From Bryopsis sp. KO-2023 (Eukaryota > Chlorophyta > Ulvophyceae > Bryopsidales > Bryopsidaceae), in NCBI GenBank assembly GCA_030272585.1, contig BSYQ01000004.1, positions 6,634,001 to 6,698,000 on the forward strand: a stretch of 64,000 bases of DNA. The letters run 5' to 3'. Shown piece after piece: positions 8,665 through 18,743 of this stretch. Below the pieces are notes generated by a model, which ran no database searches, was not told the origin of the DNA, and saw only the letters and a list, made by a program, of their open reading frames with translations. The stretch's first letter is position 1. Each line of letters opens with the position of its first letter. The translations under genes and the position numbers were made by a program.

Positions 8665-11600
8665 GGGTTACGCCACCCAGCTTCTTTAGGCGTGTTTTTT
8701 TGGAATTTGCAGAGCTTGGATGATTCAAAATTTGATGAGGTTACTCACGCTATTTCGGGTTTTGACTTTATTGGTTTCTGTGAGTTGGGGGACTGGGAAT
8801 TATTAACTTCTTTACAGGGGTACTCTTTTCACTTTTCTCATAGAATCTCGGAGCATCGCCGTAGTGGGGGTGTTGGCCTTTTGGTGAAGAATTCTCAATG
8901 GTTCTCTTATGAAATTTTGGAGGATCATAATATCCAGGGTTTTGTTATTTGGGTCAAGGTTTCAATAGGGGCTCGGGTTTTTTTTCTGGGGGTTGTTTAC
9001 ATTCCCCATTCCTCTTCGTCTTATTATGATGTTAGTTTGTGGGATCGGCTACGTGCCTCGATTACTACTTTTTCTCTTCAGGTTAATGGTTCTGTGCTGG
9101 TGTTTGGAGATTTCAATGCTCGATTGGGGGATTTGTTTGATGGAGAACCTGAAGGAGCTTTTGCTTGTCGAGGCTCCTTAGACCCTCATGGACATAATAT
9201 CAATGGGAGACATTTATGTGAGACATGTATGTTAACTGGCCTTCGAGTTATGAATGGCCGAATAGCAGGTGATTTATTGGGGGAGTGTACGTTCTGTTCT
9301 CAATCCTCTGGGTCGATTTCAGTTTTAGATTTCTTTATTGGGTCTCAGAATTTTTGGGAGTTTTCTCCAGTTTTACGGGTTGCCGATGAATGGTCTGTTT
9401 CTGACCACAAGTGGATTTCTTTACGGTGGTTGATTGATGCCGTGGGTGGTTGTGTACAGCCCCCGCGGCGAGTAATTTGGTCTAAGGATAGTCCTGATAG
9501 GTTTTGGGAAGGTTTTTCGGTTAAATTGCCACTCATTTTGCAAGCTATTCGGGAGTCGTCTACAGTTGACGAGGCTTTTTTGGCTCTTAAGACTCATGTG
9601 GATAGTTTACTGACATGGGGCTCCCAGAAATCTTCTCGATGCCAACCTTGGTTTGATAGGGACTGTTATCATGCACGCCAAGTCTACCGTCGTGCTTGCA
9701 GAACTAATGGTGGATCAGATTATGCACGGGTTTTGCGTAATCGGTTTTATTCGTTGCTGCGGACTAAGAGGAAAGCGTATTCTTCCTCTCAAGGTAAAAG
9801 GATGACCTCATTATACTATGAGGACCCCAAACGTTTTTTCCGCCTTTTTTATCCCCGTAATCGCTCTGGTTGTGAGAGAAACTGTATTTCCTTACTTGAG
9901 TGGGAGCAATATTATAAAACTTTTTTTAGTCCTATGAGTGATTTGAGGGATTTTCGAACCGATTCTACTGGGTTTTTTCCTCCTGATGTGGTTATGTCCC
10001 CTTCTCAATTACTTTCTTTGTCTAGGCCAGTTGAGATTGAGGAGATTAATAGTGCTATTTTGAAGTTAAAACATGGTCGGGCTTCCGGTCATGATCTTTG
10101 GCCATCTACTCTCTTTAGAAATGATTGCGAGCCTCTGAGATTAGCTTGGTGTGAAGTACTATCTACCCTTTTTTCTAGATGTTTACAAGAGGAAGCAGTT
10201 CCATTTTCCTGGTTATTAGGTGAACTTGTTCCAGTCTATAAAGGCAAAGGTAGTCGCCTTGATCCCTCCAGTTTTAGGCCGTTGACTATTAGTCCTCATA
10301 TATACAAGCTTTTTGCTTATGTACTTTTGAATCGTGTCCAAGATCCCTTTTCTACGATTAGACATGTTTGTCAAGGGGGTTTTGGTAAATTTTGCTTACC
10401 GGAATTTTTTGTCTTCTCGGTTTGGGCTCTTATTTTTCTGTCAAAAAAATCTAAGAAGGGGTTAATTTTAATCTTCTTAGATTTATTAAAAGCCTTTGAT
10501 CGAGTTTCTCATCCCCATCTCTTTTTTGAGTTAGCAAGGACTGGGGTGCCAGACAAGATTTTGAAGGTTTTGGCTTTTATTTATGCGAATGCTATATCTC
10601 GAGTTCGATGTACTTCTGGTGTTTCGAATAATTTTATTCAAGGTAGAGGGGTACGTCAGGGTTGTCCTCTTAGTCCGGAATTATATAAGGCTTATCATGA
10701 TAATTTGATTCGTGCTATTGAACATTCTGGGATTAGACCTATTTCTTTTGATAATGTATGTATTCCGGCGTTAGCGTTTGCTGATGATACTATGATTCCG
10801 ATTCAGTATACGGAAGATTTGAATTGTCTTAATGACGCTTTAGCGGGTTGTTCTGCTAGTTGGGGGATTGCTGAGAACGTTTCGAAAAGGGGTGTGGTGG
10901 TGATTAACTTTCCTAATGTTCATGGAGTACAGATTGGTGATTCTTTTATAACGGCTACTAAAACTTTTCGCTATTTAGGGGTTTTTTTTGGTACTGGGTC
11001 AAACATTTTCTTACCGCACTTTCAACATATTGGTCGTAAAATGTCTTCTTCTCTTGGATTGCTTTATAGTCATTTGTCGAAACATAAAATTGAAGATCCT
11101 CGGGTTAAATATAATTTGTTTAAACAATTCGTTTTTGGTTCAATAAATTTTGGGAGTGCTATTTGGTATTTGTTTTTGACTAAAGGACAGAGGGATTCGC
11201 TCGAGCGGTCTCATTTGGCTTTTTTACGGTTTTGTTTAAATTTGCCTCGGCGTGCTCCCACGGAGGTGTTATATGCGGATATGGGGACTTACCCTTTAGA
11301 GTTTTTTTTTAGGCGTCTAATTTTTAGATTCTGGAATAAACTTTTTTCTCTTCCTGAGGAACATCCATCTAAGGCTATTTTTAATAGTCTTTTGGATGAA
11401 CATAGGTGTGGTTCGTCTTGGGTGGTCAGGGTTGAGTCTTTGGTGAAAGAGCACTTAATTTCTTTTTCTGGAAAGGGCATTATTGATATTAGGCTGTGGT
11501 CTTCTAATTTTAAGAATCATTTTTCGAGGTTGACTTTTTCGTCGGAGAAGTCCCATGTTCGATATTTTTTTAGTCAAATCAAACGGAATATTCGATTCTT

Positions 11601-11961
11601 GGATTGCCTTTCTGTCCTTTCGACAAGTTCTCTGCGAAAAATTTATTGTGCCTTTCGGGCGGGGGTTCATGGTCTTCAGGTAGATTCGGGTCGGTTACAA
11701 CATCCTCTTGTGGTGCGGGAATTACGATTCTGCAGGGTATGTGGTTTTGGGGTAGTGGAGGATGAGTTCCATTTTCTTTATGTGTGTCCGGCATATAATT
11801 TTTTGCGTATTCGCTGGTCAGAGTTTTTCCGTTGTCGCAATCTTTTCTTTCTCTTCAATAGGGTTGATCAGATTAAGGTTGCACGTATGTTGAAGGATTT
11901 TTTCCTCTTACGGAGGGCTGTCTTGTGTATTCGGGAGAACAATGCTGCGGGTTCTTCTTAA
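8665..11961 (+). CDS. LINE ORF2: APE endonuclease, reverse transcriptase, zinc finger
   Basis: About 1,098 codons after the ORF1 stop. Endonuclease motifs: FWNLQSL (Asn), GFCEL (Glu), GDFNARLGD (Asp, Asn) and SDHKW (Asp-His). RT motifs: SFRPLTISPHIYKLF, FLDLLKAFDRVSH (first Asp), GVRQGCPLSPELY and the catalytic AFADDT. The C-terminus has a CX2C-X8-H-X4-C finger (CRVC...). It should nick target DNA and copy its RNA there. There is no ATG before the endonuclease Asn and Glu; the first Met is about 190 residues in. The frame is the same as ORF1 with a single UAG between, so readthrough or non-AUG initiation is needed. It overlaps the dUTPase ORF by 20 bp. Confidence 0.92.
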   Translation, partial: GLRHPASLGVFFWNLQSLDDSKFDEVTHAISGFDFIGFCELGDWELLTSLQGYSFHFSHRISEHRRSGGVGLLVKNSQWFSYEILEDHNIQGFVIWVKVSIGARVFFLGVVYIPHSSSSYYDVSLWDRLRASITTFSLQVNGSVLVFGDFNARLGDLFDGEPEGAFACRGSLDPHGHNINGRHLCETCMLTGLRVMNGRIAGDLLGECTFCSQSSGSISVLDFFIGSQNFWEFSPVLRVADEWSVSDHKWISLRWLIDAVGGCVQPPRRVIWSKDSPDRFWEGFSVKLPLILQAIRESSTVDEAFLALKTHVDSLLTWGSQKSSRCQPWFDRDCYHARQVYRRACRTNGGSDYARVLRNRFYSLLRTKRKAYSSSQGKRMTSLYYEDPKRFFRLFYPRNRSGCERNCISLLEWEQYYKTFFSPMSDLRDFRTDSTGFFPPDVVMSPSQLLSLSRPVEIEEINSAILKLKHGRASGHDLWPSTLFRNDCEPLRLAWCEVLSTLFSRCLQEEAVPFSWLLGELVPVYKGKGSRLDPSSFRPLTISPHIYKLFAYVLLNRVQDPFSTIRHVCQGGFGKFCLPEFFVFSVWALIFLSKKSKKGLILIFLDLLKAFDRVSHPHLFFELARTGVPDKILKVLAFIYANAISRVRCTSGVSNNFIQGRGVRQGCPLSPELYKAYHDNLIRAIEHSGIRPISFDNVCIPALAFADDTMIPIQYTEDLNCLNDALAGCSASWGIAENVSKRGVVVINFPNVHGVQIGDSFITATKTFRYLGVFFGTGSNIFLPHFQHIGRKMSSSLGLLYSHLSKHKIEDPRVKYNLFKQFVFGSINFGSAIWYLFLTKGQRDSLERSHLAFLRFCLNLPRRAPTEVLYADMGTYPLEFFFRRLIFRFWNKLFSLPEEHPSKAIFNSLLDEHRCGSSWVVRVESLVKEHLISFSGKGIIDIRLWSSNFKNHFSRLTFSSEKSHVRYFFSQIKRNIRFLDCLSVLSTSSLRKIYCAFRAGVHGLQVDSGRLQHPLVVRELRFCRVCGFGVVEDEFHFLYVCPAYNFLRIRWSEFFRCRNLFFLFNRVDQIKVARMLKDFFLLRRAVLCIRENNAAGSS

Positions 11962-12361
11962 ACATGATGCTGCTCGAGTTCCGACTCGGGCTTCCTTGGG
12001 TTCGGCGGGCTATGACCTTTACTCGCCCCAGGATTATGTTATTCCAGCTTGGAATAACGGTCTGGTTGATATGGGTGTGGCGGTTGAAATCCCTCAAGGT
12101 TATTATGGTCGGTTGGAAATTCGTTCGGGTCTCTGTGCCAGGTTCAAGTTATTTCTGGGTGCTGGGGTTATTGACAGTGACTATAGGGGTTCTTTGATTG
12201 CGGTTCTTTTTAACTTCTCCTCTGAAGATTTTTACATTAAAGCGGGTGATAGGGTGGTTCAATTACTTTTGGAAAAAATTGTTACTCCTCAAGTAATTAT
12301 TGCAGATTCTTTGTCCCTTACGGATCGTGGTTTGGGTAGTTTTGGGTCTACCGGCAGTTAG
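11942..12361 (+). CDS. dUTPase ORF of the full-length LINE
   Basis: 139 residues with all five trimeric dUTPase motifs: GSAGYDL, GRLEIRSGL, GAGVIDSDYRG (catalytic Asp and Tyr), GDRVVQLLL, and a C-terminal DRGLGSFGSTG lid with the Phe-Gly pair. The ATG lies inside the last codons of ORF2 in another frame, so expression probably uses termination-reinitiation. It would lower dUTP and limit uracil in cDNA made in the cytosol or in non-dividing cells (inference). It aligns throughout with the ORF at 467-889. Confidence 0.9.
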   Translation: MLRVLLKHDAARVPTRASLGSAGYDLYSPQDYVIPAWNNGLVDMGVAVEIPQGYYGRLEIRSGLCARFKLFLGAGVIDSDYRGSLIAVLFNFSSEDFYIKAGDRVVQLLLEKIVTPQVIIADSLSLTDRGLGSFGSTGS

Positions 12362-12456
12362 TGCCTGATGCTCTGTGTTTTTTGTTTTTTTTGTTTTTGT
12401 TTGTTTTTTGGTTCCAAACATTCGTCTGTTCACATTGGTGTACATTTTTCCGCAAT

Positions 12457-12501
12457 AGAAGCTGGGTGGCTTCTTCGCGTGTAATTATGTTATGTTATGT
12501 T
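12457..12501 (+). repeat. LINE 3' hairpin and (TTATG)n tail
   Basis: AGAAGC, loop TGGGTG, GCTTCT (12457-12474), then CGCGTGTAAT and TTATG-type repeats up to the target duplication at 12502. It defines the element's 3' end. Confidence 0.8.
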
Positions 12502-12651
12502 ATGAAAGGGTCATCGGAAACGCGGATCTGGCCTTTGGCGCCCATAAAAACGCACCTCACCACGTTTTCTCCAGACAGCATTCGTTTCGCGATTTTTTTT
12601 TTGTAGTTTGTGTCGGTGTGCTAGCCTCCCGTTCGCAAAAGCGTTCCTGCA

Positions 12652-13426
12652 ATGGCACCGTTTTCGAAGACCGTAGTCGGCCTTGTTTTGCTGGGCCTGA
12701 TCGTTGTGTCGACTGCTGCAGACAGTTCTGGATCTGAGTCTGGTGAGATCAGGCTCCGATCATAGAACGTGATTTGTAGCAGTGCTTTCTTGGGAAAGGC
12801 TTGTTCTCCCAATCCAGAATAGTACTGTCGGGTTAGCGGAAATTTCTGATTAATCTTCTTTTTCTCGCCAGCTCTGCAAACAGTCGATATTTCCAGCCGT
12901 GCGCTGGCGTCCAACCCACCGAACTTGGGTCATCATGGTAAGGATTTGCTGCTGGACTGTTTTTTTTTGGAAGCGTGGTCAGCTTGTGTGTGGTGTTTCT
13001 TGCTCAGCAGCATGATCCGATTCAGGCAAGCTGTCTGGAAAACCTTCATGCTGCTAGCTAGGTTTTTTTTTTCTTGGACACCAGGCTGTTGTGGGGTTCG
13101 AATGTTGCTGAAGCTGGTCGTTTTGTTTTTAAACAAACAAAATTAGGAAGTTTTGGCTCTTGGGATCGTTAAAACTCTGGTCTTCACGTCTTTTCTTTGT
13201 TGGTTTCTTTTATGGCTTTTATATTTTGTTGGGAAAAAAAATATATAATGAGGTTCATGTTCCGCAACGGAAGCCAATTGGCTTCTGCGTGTCTAATCAT
13301 TGTTGTTGTTTCTAAATCATTCTTGATCCTCCAGGAAATCGTGCTCTTCTGGGTCGCGTTCTTTCGAGCAAGAAATCCAAATCCAAATCCAAAAAATATA
13401 AGGGTAAGAAGTCGAAGAAGGGCTGA
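12652..13426 (+). CDS. Small secreted protein with Lys/Ser tail, copy A
   Basis: Exons 12652-12742, 12872-12937 and 13335-13426 join in phase to about 82 residues. Residues 1-23 are a signal peptide (MAPFSKTVVGLVLLGLIVVS, then TAA). A short Ser/Gly and Asn/Pro middle follows, with a dibasic-free LLGRVLSS and a very basic end with repeated KSK motifs, then KKYKGKKSKKG. The leader is on its own exon. I do not recognise the family; it could be an extracellular peptide or a cationic wall protein. Copy B (47542-48315) encodes essentially the same protein. A LINE has landed about 140 bp upstream of this start codon, and a LINE-type hairpin sits in intron 2. Confidence 0.75.
13258..13312 (+). repeat. 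Solo LINE-type 3' hairpin in intron 2
   Basis: The 16-bp palindrome GAAGCCAATTGGCTTC (13270-13285) is followed by TGCGTGTCTAAT and an ATTGTTGTTG tail, matching the LINE 3' ends. The same remnant is at 47683-47698 in copy B, so it predates the duplication. Confidence 0.65.
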
Positions 13427-15323
13427 GGCGGCGGCGGAGATGGTGGTTTAGCTCGAAGATAATTCGAGCTCATTTTTCGAGCCACATTGCGAATTGACAT
13501 TTTTCAAGTCCTTTCCCGCTATTGGAAGTCCCCGTTAGCAAATGTAGTTTGTTCGCAGTCCGAAACTGTCGCTGCTTTTTTTTAGCTGTTTTTGAGATTG
13601 TCTTTGTGTCGATTCAGTGGATGATTCATGGTTAATGTGATCAGAGAAAATATAGGTTAGGACCTGGTTTGGGCTGAATTTTGATATTTCGATTGTGAAG
13701 AAGTCCCGTTCATGTGAGGTATTTGTAAGCGATTTTGGAAAGATGGCCTTGTCAAGTTGAGACTGCATGCATGCCGTCGGGAGGCATTGTTCTGTGCAAA
13801 CCGAACGTTCCGCATGAGCCCGGATCAAAGAAACAAACATCAAATTATATATTGTCAAAGAAACAAACATCAAATTATATATTGTACAGGAGATGCTGCT
13901 GCTGCTCTCATATTGCAATGGTGAATTCGTTCACATAGAATAGATCAGCAACTGTATTGTCACGTGAAAAAATAAAACCCCAAAGAAGGTAGTTTGTTTT
14001 CAGGAGTCGAACACTGACCTTGGAAAAGTAATTCTGTCAGGAGGAAGAGCAAGATTTACGGAGGAAACAATATTTAAACCGATACCTGACTCACCAAATT
14101 TTTCTGAAGAATAATCCACTAGGAATAAATCCTCCACACAGCAGCATGGCTTTAAAGTATCATCAGCTGATATTTCATCTACAGACACAGCTTTCATAAA
14201 ACATGATTTGTGTGTGTTTTGGAACACTGTAAGACTTACAGTGTCCTGGGGGTCAGACATGGGAAGGAATCTGATTCAAACACGCCCACATGCACTTTAG
14301 GGAACTACACCGATGTGATATGGTGGAATGTCACAGGAGAGCACTTGGCAAGGGTAAATGTGGGCGTGATTTGATTAGTGCGTTGTACGGGTGGCTTTTG
14401 GTGTTTTGTTTTGTTTTGTTTCTGCTGTGGTGTAGACTTTTTTGAGCTTTTTGTCATTCACACACTCCTTCAGACATTGATTACATGTGACGAAAAAAAA
14501 ATCAAAAAAAATCGATTCTTGTGATTTCGTTGACCATCGTAGTCCGGAAGGCACTGTTCACTTGAAACAGCTCTTCTTTAGAAATGCTTCTATAAGAAGG
14601 AAACTTGCGATGGCTGGTGCTCTTGGAGAAGATTTCATTACATACATTCATACATTATATATATTTTTTACCCTAGATCACATGCAATCACAGGTGGAAC
14701 GCACATGCACCATTGCTACAGCAATTCAAAACTAAGAGAGGGTTGAGACTGGGGTTGTGCCTTTGAGGGGATGATCTGAAGTCGTTTTTATTTCAATGGC
14801 AACGAAAATTGCAACAAAGGAAACGTGACCCATGCGCTGAATCATGTTTACATTTTAGTGAGAAAACAAATCCAGCTCCAGCTCCACGATTCCCCACTTT
14901 TCTTGCTACAGTGCGCAATGCACAAAAATAAGTCGACAGGCAGAGCTACAATTGACTGGGGAAGTGGATTCGTTGGGAATGCTGAAGGTGGATTTTGTCA
15001 TTGAAAAGCTATTTTCGGCAGCTCTCCCGGTTATTATCTTGAAACTGTCGGCGGAGTTAACATTTCTCCAAATTTGCTTTTCGCTAAAGATTTCTTTTGG
15101 CAAGGAGTGGTTGGTTTTAAGTTTTGCAGGTTTCCTTTTCAAACTTTTCTTCGACAGTGTGAAGGGCCCTTTCTCAACAAGTGCAAGCCGGCTGCTCTAA
15201 AAATTTCAGATACCCCACTTTGCTTCTGCAAGCAAAGCATCCCACTGCTCAAAAAAAAAAAAAAAAAATGAAAAAAAGGAAATTAATTCAAAAGAAAAAA
15301 ATACCACCCCCCAAAGTCAACCC
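13427..15323. other. Intergenic, mostly duplicated sequence
   Basis: To about 14930 this belongs to copy A. A minus-strand frame at 14000-14260 (86 codons, with CCCVEDLFLVDYSSEK) is open here, but its counterpart in copy B (about 46885-47130) has an early stop, so I do not call a gene. The rest up to 15323 includes poly-A runs and the 3' flank of the next gene. Confidence 0.45.
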
Positions 15324-16981
15324 CTAGTCTCGAATAACTTTTTCATTTGTCCTTTCTGCTGGCAGAGGCCGATTGAATCCACCCTGTTACAAGAAGAAAA
15401 AAAAAATCAGAATTTACGAAACAGCTAACCTTCCCTTCCATTTGAATGATCAGAATTTGAAAAGGTTTGCTGGCATATTGCATCAATATTTTATAAGTGA
15501 AAACTTCCACGAAACCAAATTTTGCCGTGTCACTCATGAACCTAACTCATGTTCAAAAGCAAGAATTCAGTGTTGCAAACATGCACGTTTAAAAATAATA
15601 AAAAAAAAGGTAAAAGAAACAAAACATCACCAGTCAGTAGTTTCATCAAAAAATTCAAGCATATTTTTCTTTCTTTCTTTCTTTCTTTTTTTTTTTCTTT
15701 CATTTGTTTTAAAGCTGAACTCAAAATAAAGAAAAAGTAAAATAAAATAAAGAAAAAATGCAACACAAAGAAAAACATCACCTTTCTGTTCATGTATTGT
15801 CTAGCCTGCCGGGTGCTCTTCGTTCGCACAGACGACATTTTCGAGGCCAAATCCTTGGAATCTTTTCCCTTGGAGGAATCAAAACCCTGCGAAAATAAAG
15901 AACACCCCCCTCCTCAACATTTCCAGGTAAAATCATCCCCCTTCATTCTTTCATCAGTTTAAGAAAATGGTAAATGTGACGAGGGGTACAAAACAATGTA
16001 CCGTCCCATGCGACATAAAAGGTCACAGAAAGGATATGCTATTCAAAATTTGCACCCTTGATTTGGCGTCTTGAAAAAATAAAAGGTCAAATGCTCACCA
16101 AGTCATTAAGACATATTGCACTGCACAAATCATCCCAGACAGTTTTGAAAGTAGCCTGTCTACCACATGATCCTGAGGAGAAAAACAGCCACCAAAATCT
16201 TCGGACTTACGAATGGGATGCCCATGGCTTGCATCATTTGCACATCTTCCGGAGTAATATCGGCTGTGAAATCGACTTTGGGTTCTTCAGCTTCGTCCCC
16301 TTTTTCCTCTGTACTTTCTTTTTCCCCTCTTCGGCGTTTCCTTCTCTCTCCGCTACGACTTCTTCGACCTCTATGGCGGCGATCCTTTAAATAAAAAAAA
16401 AGGCAAATAAAATAAGCGGGGGACTTTCTGGCTGAAATATGGAAATCGGGTACCTCAGTGAATGAACTATAGTGAACTATACCCTCAATTGTATTTAGTG
16501 TGGGTCTTTTTACAGTGGTACCCCAGTAATAGTGCAGACCACACTAACTCATGAAAAACCCAAATGTAAACTAGAAGTGTAGATTTCGGATATAGCGTGG
16601 CCCACACTATTTTCTGTTTTCTGAAATTTCTGACGTTTTGGAAACAGTGTAGGCTACACTAAATACGATAAGGGTGTACATGATGCTCTTTTTGCTTTCG
16701 TTTTCTTGAATTGCTAGTTACTCTTGGGAAACTCCACTCACCCTGGATCGCTTTCGTTCCTTCCTTGGAGATCTGGACCTTCTCGGCCTTTCCCTGCTTC
16801 GGCTCCTTTCCCTGACATCCCTTCTGCGGGCGTCCCTCATACCCGGACTTCTACTTCTTATCCTCTTCTTGTCCCTGGGCCTATCCCTATCCCTGTCCCT
16901 CCCCCTGTCAAAATCCCTCACATCTCTAACATCCCTATCCCCCCTATCCCTGAACCTCTCTTTTTCCCTTTCCTTCGGCAT
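15324..16981 (-). CDS. SNRNP27: U4/U6.U5 tri-snRNP 27-kDa protein (SNRNP27/RY1)
   Basis: Four minus-strand exons (16981-16742, 16384-16211, 15886-15782, 15383-15324), all joined in phase 0, give 192 residues. The first ~100 residues are an RD/RS-rich region (RDRDRDR, RSRSPGMRD, RSRSRERPRRSRSP). The C-terminus is the diagnostic SNRNP27 domain: DVQMMQAMGIPFGFDSSKGK, then RQARQYMNRK and GGFNRPLPAE. It acts in the nucleus as a component of the splicing tri-snRNP. An in-frame upstream ATG at 17047 would add 22 residues; I prefer 16981 because the RD region begins there. It is followed on the same strand by COA6 upstream. Confidence 0.92.
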
Positions 16982-17146
16982 TTCGATTAATTTTCCTTCC
17001 CTTGGTGCACAAGCCTGGATTCCCTCTGGCTGTTGAAATCGATGCACAAACTTCCAGCAGTTTTAAGTGAGGGGGGTATGCAAAGGTCTGCTGCTGGGAA
17101 AAGAGATTTTGGGAGGATGGATGGGAAAAATGCGTGAGGTGAAAAG

Positions 17147-17961
17147 TCAGGATTGGGACTCTCCAGCGAGGGAACCCTTTTGTGGAGAATCCTTCACGTT
17201 TTTGGCAATGGTTTTCAGCAGCTGAATATCCCGAGTGCGCAGCTTGTCAAAGTGATCCACCTACATGCACATGGGCATTCAATGCATCTCAAATCACGAC
17301 TTTTTGAACCAAAAATTAACAACATGGGCAACTCATTTTGCTTGCGGGGAATTCTTTGATCAATCACCACACTGGAAACCAACTTTGGATCAAGGCAAGT
17401 TCCATGAGAATTGATGGATTGCTTTAAAAAAAAAAAGCCCCTTAATAAACATTGGAAAACATTAAGGGTCTGTCATGAAGACCCAGTGATATGAAGCTTT
17501 GATTGGGCCCTACCCAAGTTTTTCTGCAGTTTTTTTCGTATGCTTTCCTAAGTTGCCTGCACTCTTTCGGGACGTCCTTGGCGTCACCCTCTTCGCTTCG
17601 ATTCAGACCATCCAAGCAATCGTAATATTTGTCGCGAGCCTAGCCCCCACCAACCACAGAAAAATCATGGCGTGGACACCGCGCTCAAAGCGGCAGGATG
17701 AAAAGAACGAAAGCAGGGTGGTTTTTGGCATCCCGTCACTATCGCGACAGCGTCAAAAAATAGACAGTTCCTCTAAGAGGGGGAGGAAAAGCATTGCCAT
17801 GGACGCACCTCGTAACACTTGTGACGATCTTTGGAGAGGACGCCAGTGTCTGAAGAGGCCCAAAATTTCCCAAACATCCAGAATCTGGAGTGGAAATGGA
17901 GAATCAAAGAAGGCAGTCGAACGCAAAATGGTTGGGATTTTGTTGGTGACATTACGCGCAT
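17147..17961 (-). CDS. COA6: Cytochrome c oxidase assembly factor 6 (COA6-like)
   Basis: Exons 17961-17809, 17639-17514 and 17260-17147 join in phase. The protein carries KCYEARDKYYDCL (a CX9C motif) and ECRQLRKAYEKNC (CX10C), then RKTWVDHFDKLR. This CX9C-CX10C pattern with a W-V-x-x-F after the last Cys is the COA6 signature. The family works in the mitochondrial intermembrane space, delivering copper to COX2. The start could be 17961 or the later Met at about 17895. A Lys-rich C-terminus ends in GESQS. COX6B-type proteins are a less likely alternative because their second spacing differs. Confidence 0.82.
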
Positions 17962-18743
17962 GAGTACCCCCGTTTTGAGATTTGTCGTGTCATTATTAAT
18001 GTCAAAGCTCTAACGCTCGCCGAAAAGTTGACAGAATAGAAACACATCTTTCAGCCTTCCTTCCTCCCTAGTAGTGTAGGCGTTTCACACAAGGAATCCC
18101 TTTGGCCGCAGTTCGTCCGAAGTTTTGGAAAGTCATGAGCAAAATGGCGTCCCTTCGGACAACGTTTGAGTGGAGGGGGAAGGGCTCCAAGATTCCTATA
18201 CCGAGTGTGTATTGCTGCCTCGCCCGCAGCTCCGCGAGAAGCTCATGGTTCTTCAAATGGGATATGAAAGAGCCCAACCACGATTATGAATTGCAACAAG
18301 AAGCTCAAGACTGAGGGAAAGACACAGCCCCTCGTCTATGAAAGCGTCCTCATCCGTTGGGAGCGAAACTGCGAAATCGAAGACGAAGGGGGGGCAGATA
18401 CGCCACAGCACCACGCAGTACCCTCCCACCCATGGAAAATCGTCCATCTGGCGCTGTACGCTTTGTCACCTGCCAGGCTGTCGGCATGAATAACCGCAGG
18501 CCTTTTTAGCTGGCTGTGCGCAGTGACGCTTCCACCCGGCGATTGCAGGAATACTTTGGGGAAAAGGGTCGAAACAGGATAAAGGAAAGGAGGAAAAAAC
18601 TGCTTATTTCGGCGTAGGTACGTTAGGGCAACAGACGCCGGCAAGGGGTTTGTCCCCGATATGGCTCCGCTTGCACCAGCACTTGCACGGCTAGTTTTCA
18701 GAGTGGCGACCCTAACACTGGTTCCGTTTTCGACAGATATAAG
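17962..18743. other. Intergenic between divergent genes
   Basis: This probably holds the promoters of COA6 (minus) and the secreted gene at 18744 (plus). Open frames on both strands at 18068-18314 have no recognisable domain and no partner exons I could find. Confidence 0.4.

Larger units (their letters stand above)
7188..12512 (+). mobile_element. Full-length LINE: monomers, ORF1, ORF2, dUTPase, 3' hairpin
   Basis: The element proper is 7199-12501, flanked by the 11-bp duplication ATGAAAGGGTC (7188-7198, 12502-12512). The inverted copy B holds the empty site at 48454-48464 with a single copy of this sequence, which proves both ends. Order: about eight 47-bp monomers, ORF1 (to 8664), ORF2 (8665-11961), dUTPase (11942-12361), a T/G-rich 3' UTR, an AGAAGC/GCTTCT hairpin and a (TTATG)n tail. 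All three frames are open, so the copy may be young. It lies about 140 bp upstream of the start codon of the secreted-protein gene at 12652. Confidence 0.92.
6951..14930 (+). repeat. Inverted segmental duplication, copy A
   Basis: Apart from the LINE at 7199-12501, this stretch matches the reverse complement of 46150-48696 over the whole small secreted gene, its upstream region and about 1.5 kb downstream, with small indels and substitutions. One edge is at the GGCCCCCAAAAGATC motif (about 6956) and the other near 14930, where the copies stop aligning. About 31 kb separate the two copies. Confidence 0.85.
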
